The translations under genes and the position numbers were made by a program. Under the pieces are notes generated by a model. The model was not told the DNA's origin. It searched no databases and worked only from the letters and a program-made list of their open reading frames with translations. This document shows positions 1 through 3,982 of a DNA stretch of 5,196 bases, in pieces (position 1 is the stretch's first letter; the number at the start of each line of letters is the position of its first letter). The DNA comes from Christensenella sp. UBA5327 (GTDB taxonomy: Bacteria > Bacillota > Clostridia > Christensenellales > Aristaeellaceae), in NCBI GenBank assembly GCA_002411105.1, contig DHQX01000041.1, forward strand, positions 4,765 through 9,960. The letters run 5' to 3'.

Positions 1-13
1 TGCTAATGCCCCG
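1..13 (-). repeat. Direct repeat, second copy (cut by window edge)
   Basis: The 13 bases TGCTAATGCCCCG (plus strand) are identical to positions 198-210, giving a period of 197 bp. Identity stops at position 14 on the right, and the left side is cut by the window edge, so the true repeat may be longer. Read on the minus strand this is the same string that opens the candidate RNA, so it may be the start of a second tandem copy. Confidence 0.7.
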
Positions 14-197
14 GGTGGTTTTTTCCCGACTGGGAAGAGGGAGAGAGTCGCGAACCGGGCGGCACTTTTTAGTGCCGGTCGGCTGAGCGAATCTGCTGGA
101 GAGCAGATGAGCTAAGCCGAAATTTTTCTGCCGAACCTGGCAGGTGGCTTGGGGCTTGGGTTGGGGCGAAAGTACGCTTACCTCGTCCTACCAACTG

Positions 198-210
198 TGC
201 TAATGCCCCG
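198..210 (-). repeat. Direct repeat, first copy
   Basis: This 13-base string is an exact match to positions 1-13. On the minus strand it reads CGGGGCATTAGCA and lies about 15 nt downstream of the predicted transcription start, at the beginning of the candidate RNA. Its GCCCC (205-209) can pair with GGGGC at 163-167 or, alternatively, at 151-155. Confidence 0.7.
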
Positions 211-231
211 TACTGCGCTTGGCGCTAGAGC

Positions 232-260
232 AGTATAGCATCAGACAACGGGAAATTCAA
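232..260 (-). promoter_or_regulatory. Sigma-A-type extended -10 promoter
   Basis: On the minus strand, -35 TTGAAT (260-255) is followed by a 17-bp spacer and -10 TATACT (237-232). A TG one base upstream of the -10 (240-239) makes it an extended -10. Start of transcription is expected near 225. It lies 22 bp past the stop codon of the membrane-protein gene and points away from any visible ORF, which supports a non-coding transcript. An inverted repeat, TACTGC (211-216) and GCAGTA (230-235), overlaps the -10 and the start site and could be an operator or chance. Confidence 0.65.
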
Positions 261-282
261 GTGGGGAATTGAGGGGAATGGC

Positions 283-798
283 TTATTGCAGCAGGATCCA
301 ATGGATATAAAGAAAGAACAGAGAGATTGAAGCCAAGAGCAAATCGAAAACAAAGGAATCGATATGGCGATAGAAGTCCTTTCTCCACCAAACAATGCTG
401 CACTTATGATAGTGGCGGTTGTATGCAAGGGTGCTGGCCAGGGACACCATGAAGCCCAGAATGGCCAAGGGAATGTGGAGGCTGAATATGGCCCATTGAA
501 ACGGAGCCAACCAGCCCAGCAGCAGATGTAGCAGGGCGGTGGGGAAAAAGAGGCAGGTGTAGACTTGGTTGAGCAGCAAGACTTTGGACAGGGAGGGAAA
601 CCTGGCTCCTAAGCTGGCAAACCACAGGTAGTCCAGCCAATGGGCGGGCAGGGAGAAAAGCTTGCGGGGGTTTCTTTTCCGCAGAGCTTGCTTGTAGGAC
701 TTGGTTTTTTTGTAGGGATTGGTGATATTGCTCCGGAAGCAGCAATACAAAGCGAAATGAACCCCAAGAAAAATCAGCAAAGCCCAATAAACGCTCAT
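283..798 (-). CDS. Multi-pass membrane protein of unknown function (171 aa)
   Basis: I do not recognise a family. The protein has about four hydrophobic segments: residues 2-20, about 73-97, 103-124 and 146-168. A strongly basic stretch between the first two (about 28-46, many Lys and Arg) should face the cytoplasm. A His-rich patch (YNRHYHK, about 126-132) follows the third segment. The start chosen is ATG at 798, with AGGGGG at 809-804 and a 5-nt spacer. A longer reading frame opening at 924 would add 42 residues that only read through the end of the upstream gene in another frame and look non-coding. It follows the L,D-transpeptidase gene after 31 bp on the same strand, so it is probably the last gene of the uppP operon. 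That placement suggests an envelope role, by inference only. Its base composition is visibly more AT-rich than that of its neighbours. Confidence 0.7.
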   Translation of the reverse strand: MSVYWALLIFLGVHFALYCCFRSNITNPYKKTKSYKQALRKRNPRKLFSLPAHWLDYLWFASLGARFPSLSKVLLLNQVYTCLFFPTALLHLLLGWLAPFQWAIFSLHIPLAILGFMVSLASTLAYNRHYHKCSIVWWRKDFYRHIDSFVFDLLLASISLFFLYIHWILLQ

Positions 799-829
799 GG
801 ATGCCCCCTGGCTGTGTGGCATGCTGTCC

Positions 830-1936
830 TTACTGGGCTGGCAGCAAGTGGGCCTGGTTAATCTTGTCGATGTCCTCGGCCCGGCGGGGCGGCACGCAGT
901 AGGGGCAGGGGGTGAGCTTGTCATAGGGCGCGGAGTTCAGTTCCCCATAGGTGAAAGGGGCTAAAGGCAGGTACCGGTCCCTGACGCCGTAGCACCTCTC
1001 CTGGCTGTGGTAGTTTTGCCCGCCCTTGCTGTTGTAGAAAAGGGGCGTGGCCGGGTCCACATGGGGCAGCTGGCGGCCGGGCAGGTCTTCCCAGATGACC
1101 AATTTGGTGTCCATCCGCCGCCTGAGGGTGTTCCACACCCAGGTCATGTTGGTGCCCTTGGGGGTGCGTTTGCGCTGCACGCGGATGCAGCCGTGGCTGG
1201 CCCGCTCGCCCAGCACCGCTTCATAGCGCTCATAGTTTTTGGTATCTCCCCGGAGGGAATGGGGTACCTCGTGGAGAATATCGCCAAAGTTGAAGCGCAG
1301 GCCCATGGCGGCGTGGAGGCCCTCGGTTTCAAAGCCGCCCACGGGGCTGACCAGCAGAAACTCGCCTGAGCGGGTCTCGTTATAGGGCTGGCGCTCGTTG
1401 GGCAGGCCGGTGGAGATCTGCAGGACATCGTAGATCTCCCCATCCTCAAAGATATAAAGCCTTTGATCCAGCTTGTCCACCAGGAGGGCATATTTGTCCT
1501 TGGGGGTACGGGTTTCCAGCAGATTGGTTCTGATATAGCCCTGCACCAGCTGGTTCCACAGCCTGACCTTGCTGTCGTGGAATGAGCTGGAATAGGTCTC
1601 CACCAGGCTCCAGCCGTTGTCCAGGGTCTCAAGCACGTGCACGCTCTGGGAATCCCGGGTCACATCACCCACAGGCTCAGAGTTTTCATCCGGCTGGGCG
1701 TAAAGGGTCTGTTGGCTTTTCTGGTTGCCCTTGACCACGGTGACCGGGGCCATCAGCATCTCCCACACGGCCTGGGTGTTGGTGATGTCCATGGGGGTTT
1801 CCCAGTAGCCCTTGCCGGTGGTGATGTGCTGGCTGGGGGCGGGGATGGCGGGCTGGGGCGGGGACGCCAGGGCCAGCAGGGGAAGATCCGCCAGCAGCAT
1901 CAGCGCCAGCAGCAGGGTGACGATCTTTTTGGTCAT
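830..1936 (-). CDS. Secreted L,D-transpeptidase (YkuD family) with SH3-like region and Cys/His tail
   Basis: This is predicted to cross-link or modify peptidoglycan outside the membrane, using a catalytic cysteine. In the 368-aa product, residues 1-25 form a signal peptide (basic MTKK, then a Leu-rich core ending LALA). About 62-140 resemble an SH3b-like module, ending in a GYIRTNLLE-type strand. About 146-283 form the YkuD domain, opening with YALLVDKLDQRLYIF and carrying the catalytic signature SHGCIR (247-252, Cys250, His248), with upstream histidines at 222 and 226. After the catalytic domain, residues 300-350 carry YH (309-310), C315 and CPYC (344-347), a spacing that resembles a small metal site. 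The start is ATG at 1936, with GAGAGG four bases upstream. A TTG at 1948 in the same frame overlaps that ribosome site and is less likely. It lies 18 bp after uppP, so the two are surely co-transcribed. Lipid-carrier recycling and wall cross-linking fit together functionally. Confidence 0.92.
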   Translation of the reverse strand: MTKKIVTLLLALMLLADLPLLALASPPQPAIPAPSQHITTGKGYWETPMDITNTQAVWEMLMAPVTVVKGNQKSQQTLYAQPDENSEPVGDVTRDSQSVHVLETLDNGWSLVETYSSSFHDSKVRLWNQLVQGYIRTNLLETRTPKDKYALLVDKLDQRLYIFEDGEIYDVLQISTGLPNERQPYNETRSGEFLLVSPVGGFETEGLHAAMGLRFNFGDILHEVPHSLRGDTKNYERYEAVLGERASHGCIRVQRKRTPKGTNMTWVWNTLRRRMDTKLVIWEDLPGRQLPHVDPATPLFYNSKGGQNYHSQERCYGVRDRYLPLAPFTYGELNSAPYDKLTPCPYCVPPRRAEDIDKINQAHLLPAQ

Positions 1937-1954
1937 GATACCTCTCAATAATCT

Positions 1955-2800
1955 TTAACCAAGCCCACCGGCCGGGAGGGCGATGGGCGGGAAGCCGGCG
2001 AAGCCGGTGAGCTGCATGATGATGACAGCCAGGCCCACCAGGGCCACATAGACGGCGAAACGGAAAAAGCAGATGCGCTGGATGAGCTTGAGCATGAAGC
2101 GGATGGCCAGATAGCCCGACACTGCCGCGAACACCAGGCCGATGAGGGCGGAGGAGGAAAACAGGGAGGATAGGCCGTACTGCTCCACCGCGTCCTTGCC
2201 CTCCACCAGAAAGCTGCCCAGGATGGCCGGTGCCGACATCATGAAGGAGAATTTGGCCGCTGTCTGGCGGTCAAGCCCGCTTAAGATGCCGCCCAGGAGG
2301 GTGGAGCCGCTGCGGCTGACCCCGGGCAGGAGGGCGATGCCCTGGAAAGCGCCCATCACCAGGGCGCTTGGCACATCGGGTTCGTTCTTTAGCGCCTGGT
2401 GTTTTCCCCGGCGGCTCATCACCTCGATGAGCACCAGGAAGAGCGCTGTGATGAGGAAGGAGATGCCCAGAAACCAGCCCGTGAAAAGGCCGTCGATGGC
2501 ATCCCCCAGGACGAGCTTGACAAGAAGCGCCGGCAGGGAAGCGATAAACAGCAGCAGCAGGGTGCGATCCTTGATCGGATGCATCAGCATATGCAGCCAG
2601 TCCTTCCAGAAGATCACCGCCACAGCCACCAGGGTGCCCATGTGCAGCATCACATAAAAGGCGATGGCGGAGCCCTCAGGCTGATAGCCCGCCAGCCCCA
2701 GCAGCTTCTCGGCCAGGATCAGGTGGCCGGAGGAGGAGATGGGCAGAAACTCGGATAAACCCTGCACAATGCCCATGATGGCAGAAAACAATGCGTCCAT
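1955..2800 (-). CDS. uppP: Undecaprenyl-diphosphate phosphatase (UppP/BacA)
   Basis: This integral membrane enzyme dephosphorylates undecaprenyl diphosphate to the monophosphate, returning the lipid carrier to peptidoglycan and other wall-polymer synthesis; family members confer bacitracin tolerance when abundant. The 281-aa length is typical of the family. Both signature regions are intact: QGLSEFLPISSSGH (residues 13-26, with Glu17, the serines and His26) and PGVSRSGST (159-167, with Arg163). These match the active-site motifs known from the E. coli enzyme, although the first acidic position of that motif is Gln13 here. The rest is hydrophobic, consistent with about eight membrane segments. 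The ATG at 2800 is preceded by GAGGG with a 4-nt gap. It is the first gene of a three-gene minus-strand operon behind the promoter at 2873-2845. Confidence 0.96.
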   Translation of the reverse strand: MDALFSAIMGIVQGLSEFLPISSSGHLILAEKLLGLAGYQPEGSAIAFYVMLHMGTLVAVAVIFWKDWLHMLMHPIKDRTLLLLFIASLPALLVKLVLGDAIDGLFTGWFLGISFLITALFLVLIEVMSRRGKHQALKNEPDVPSALVMGAFQGIALLPGVSRSGSTLLGGILSGLDRQTAAKFSFMMSAPAILGSFLVEGKDAVEQYGLSSLFSSSALIGLVFAAVSGYLAIRFMLKLIQRICFFRFAVYVALVGLAVIIMQLTGFAGFPPIALPAGGLG

Positions 2801-2816
2801 GCGTCCCTCGTTTCAT

Positions 2817-2830
2817 GGGGGATTAGCCCC
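2817..2830 (-). other. Small GC hairpin in the uppP leader
   Basis: GGGG (2818-2821) and CCCC (2827-2830) can pair around a 5-nt loop in the 5' untranslated leader of uppP, upstream of the ribosome site. There is no following T-run on either strand, so it is not a terminator. It may modestly affect mRNA stability, or it may be incidental in GC-rich DNA. Confidence 0.3.
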
Positions 2831-2844
2831 GGAAATACAGTGCT

Positions 2845-2873
2845 ATTCTACCCATCAGGGCGCGGGGCGTCAA
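2845..2873 (-). promoter_or_regulatory. Sigma-A-type promoter of the uppP operon
   Basis: On the minus strand, -35 TTGACG (2873-2868) and -10 TAGAAT (2850-2845) are separated by 17 bp. Each hexamer matches five of six consensus bases. The -35 begins directly after the ogt stop codon (2876-2874). Transcription should start near 2838, giving a leader of roughly 38 nt before the uppP ATG. I see no terminator between ogt and this promoter, so read-through from the repair genes is also possible. Confidence 0.7.
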
Positions 2874-3380
2874 TCAGCCCGTGAAAGCCCCTTCCAGGGC
2901 CAGCAGCTGTTTTTTGGCGTCAATGCCGCCGGCATAGCCGGTGAGGCTGCCATCCTTGCCCACCACCCGGTGGCAGGGGATGAGGATGGAGATGGGGTTG
3001 TGCCCCACGGCGCCGCCCACCGCCCGGGGGCTTGCGGATTTCCCGGTGGAGGCGGAAAGATGCCTGGCGATGTCGCCATAAGTGATGGTCTTCCCGTGGG
3101 GGATTTCCAGCAGCGCCTGCCACACGGCCTGGCGGAAGGGGCTGCCCTGGGGCGCGAGGGGCGGGCGCTTGCCTGGGTCCTTGCCCGCGAAATAGGCGTC
3201 CAGCCACCTGGCGGTGGCCTGGAACACGGGCAGGTCCTTGGGCTGGGCGCTATCCGTGAGCCCAGCGCCGAAATGGGCCTGATCCTGCGTCCACAGCCCG
3301 GTGATGCTTTTACCGTCGCTGGCCAGGGTGAGGCGTCCTATGGGGGAAGCGTAGGTGGTGGTGTACACTGCGTCAGACAT
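2874..3380 (-). CDS. ogt: Methylated-DNA--protein-cysteine methyltransferase (O6-alkylguanine repair)
   Basis: This suicide DNA-repair protein transfers the alkyl group from O6-alkylguanine (and O4-alkylthymine) in DNA to its own cysteine. The 168-aa protein has the usual two parts: an N-terminal alpha/beta domain (about 1-75), starting TTYASPIGRLTLASDG, and the catalytic DNA-binding domain (about 80-168). The latter carries the helix-turn-helix region with TYGDIA (100-105), the arginine-finger segment RAVGGAVGHNP (119-129, with Arg119 and the hinge Asn128) and the active site PCHRVV (135-140, acceptor Cys136), followed by YAGG (149-152). The start is ATG at 3380, with a strong GGAGGAGG site about 8 nt upstream. 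A frame extension back to 3533 reads through the upstream gene in another frame and is rejected. Its first 8 bp overlap the end of the ATL gene, implying coupled translation. Confidence 0.95.
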   Translation of the reverse strand: MSDAVYTTTYASPIGRLTLASDGKSITGLWTQDQAHFGAGLTDSAQPKDLPVFQATARWLDAYFAGKDPGKRPPLAPQGSPFRQAVWQALLEIPHGKTITYGDIARHLSASTGKSASPRAVGGAVGHNPISILIPCHRVVGKDGSLTGYAGGIDAKKQLLALEGAFTG

Positions 3381-3708
3381 TGTCAAATCCTCCTCCTTGA
3401 TGTATGGCTTGCGCGGGGCCTTTCCAGCGGCAGGCGGCCATGTTAACCCGGCCATCGGGCAGAAAGGGCACGCCCTCTGCCTCCAGCATCCCGCGCCGGA
3501 TGCCGGCATACAGGCCGCCGGTGATGCTGCCATCCGCCATCACCACCCGCTGCCAGGGGAGATGATCCGGGCAGTGCCGCATGGCCCAGCCCACCTGGCG
3601 CGCGGTGCGCGGCATGCCCATCATCCGGGCGATCTGCCCATAGGATACCACCTTGCCATAGGGTATCCTGGCCACCAAGGCATAAACCTGGTCATAAAAC
3701 CATCTCAT
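3373..3708 (-). CDS. atl: Alkyltransferase-like protein (ATL), Trp replaces acceptor Cys
   Basis: This is a homologue of the catalytic domain of O6-alkylguanine methyltransferases that cannot accept an alkyl group. Where the enzymes have PCHRV, this protein has PWQRVV (residues 51-56, Trp52). Known ATLs bind O6-alkylguanine, flip it out and flag it for nucleotide excision repair. The 111-aa length fits that stand-alone family. Also visible are the DNA-binding segment IPYGKVVSYGQIARMMG (15-31) and the arginine-finger region (RTARQVGWAM, 34-43, Arg37). The distal ADGSITGG (58-65) matches the strand after the active site. The ATG at 3708 overlaps the stop of the upstream small gene (ATGA), and the 3' end overlaps ogt by 8 bp. 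It is therefore the middle gene of a tightly coupled trio. Cys46 and Cys93 are not in the acceptor position. Confidence 0.92.
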   Translation of the reverse strand: MRWFYDQVYALVARIPYGKVVSYGQIARMMGMPRTARQVGWAMRHCPDHLPWQRVVMADGSITGGLYAGIRRGMLEAEGVPFLPDGRVNMAACRWKGPAQAIHQGGGFDNV

Positions 3709-3887
3709 GCCTCATCCCGCCCGCGGTCTTCCCAGGCTTTCCGCTGGGCTTTGTTGGCCCGGCGGTAGCATTTGGCGCTTTCCACCTTGCGGTTGGTGGG
3801 GGCAAAGCCCCAGGTTACCCGCTTTTTGTCATCCAGGGCTTTGCGCGCCTTCTTGCTCATCTTGCCCTTGGGCACCAGTTTTGTCAT
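3705..3887 (-). CDS. Small basic conserved-type protein (60 aa), function unknown
   Basis: A 60-residue protein very rich in Lys and Arg, with no signal peptide or membrane segment. It opens MTKLVPKGKMSKKARKALDDKKR and continues with a short motif, TWGFAPTNRKVES (residues 25-37), then a basic amphipathic tail. I associate similar short proteins (KxSKKAR...W...P.TRKVES) with Clostridia, where they are left uncharacterised; this is from memory, not a search. The charge suggests nucleic-acid or ribosome contact, which is inference. The ATG at 3887 has GAGGTG at 3898-3893 with a 5-nt spacer. Its stop overlaps the ATL start by 4 bp, so it is a genuine translated gene heading the repair trio. A possible minus-strand -10 (TACAAT, 3910-3905) lies just upstream but has no good -35 partner. 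Confidence 0.8.
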   Translation of the reverse strand: MTKLVPKGKMSKKARKALDDKKRVTWGFAPTNRKVESAKCYRRANKAQRKAWEDRGRDEA

Positions 3888-3941
3888 GCTTTCACCTCAG
3901 ATAGATTGTACCCGCCGAGGTTTCCCTTTCCTAACATTAGA

Positions 3942-3950
3942 TGCTATAAT
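3942..3950 (+). promoter_or_regulatory. Extended -10 promoter for the MATE gene
   Basis: TGCTATAAT is a perfect extended -10 (hexamer 3945-3950). No good -35 is seen at 16-18 bp (TTCCCT at 3922-3927 is the 17-bp position), as is common for extended -10 promoters. Transcription should begin near 3957, leaving a leader of about 26 nt before the ATG at 3983. The same TGCTATA core occurs in the minus-strand promoter at 240-232. Confidence 0.65.
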
Positions 3951-3982
3951 CAATGCCTATCCCAGAAAAGGCAGGTTGTTCA

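Larger units (their letters stand above)
1..225 (-). ncRNA. Candidate structured non-coding RNA, family not identified
   Basis: No credible ORF lies in 1-282, yet the region is dense in complementary segments. There is a hairpin 60-66/71-77 with a 4-nt loop. A long stem-loop pairs 80-84 with 115-119 and 91-97 with 102-108. Another hairpin pairs 128-132 with 139-143, and a short one pairs 215-218 with 222-225. Two crossing pairings, 163-167/205-209 and 171-176/209-214, could form a pseudoknot. The minus strand is chosen because a well-formed promoter at 260-232 would start transcription near 225. The RNA would then begin with the short GCGC hairpin followed by a conserved-looking stretch (209 downward) resembling a tRNA acceptor and D-arm. 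The 3' end is not visible. The plus strand is a real alternative, because the internal loop of the long stem closes with G-A pairs only in that orientation. Several families were considered, including tRNA, tmRNA, RNase P, 6S and raiA-type RNAs. None could be confirmed by eye. Confidence 0.45.

Noticed and set aside
8..24. Complete rho-independent terminator on the plus strand
   Set aside because: GCCCCGGGTGG followed by six T looks like a 3' arm, but the 5' arm would lie outside the window, so it cannot be supported here.
188..209. A functional tRNA gene
   Set aside because: Only the acceptor strand and D-loop resemble a tRNA; the D-stem does not pair and no anticodon arm, T-arm or 3' acceptor strand follows at the right distance.
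1..210. CRISPR array or integron attC sites
   Set aside because: Only two copies of a 13-mer 197 bp apart, with no short regular spacers and no GTTRRRY/RYYYAAC core sites.
799..924. N-terminal extension of the 171-aa membrane protein back to 924
   Set aside because: It overlaps the transpeptidase coding end in another frame, reads as low-complexity Pro/Thr/Arg sequence, and the ATG at 798 has its own ribosome site.
1007..1369. Plus-strand frames over the transpeptidase and uppP genes (also 1637-1951, 2142-2657, 2399-2758, 2739-3446)
   Set aside because: They lie antisense to genes with clear catalytic motifs, and their translations show no family features; they are typical GC-rich shadows.
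1937..1948. TTG start for the L,D-transpeptidase at 1948
   Set aside because: It would place the GAGAGG ribosome site inside the gene; the ATG at 1936 gives a normal signal peptide beginning MTKK.
3381..3533. N-terminal extension of ogt back to 3533
   Set aside because: It is an out-of-frame shadow of the ATL gene; a strong GGAGGAGG site sits just before ATG 3380, and family members start there.
3905..3910. Minus-strand -10 (TACAAT) for the small basic protein gene
   Set aside because: No acceptable -35 lies at 16-18 bp, there is no TG extension, and the resulting leader would be only about 11 nt.
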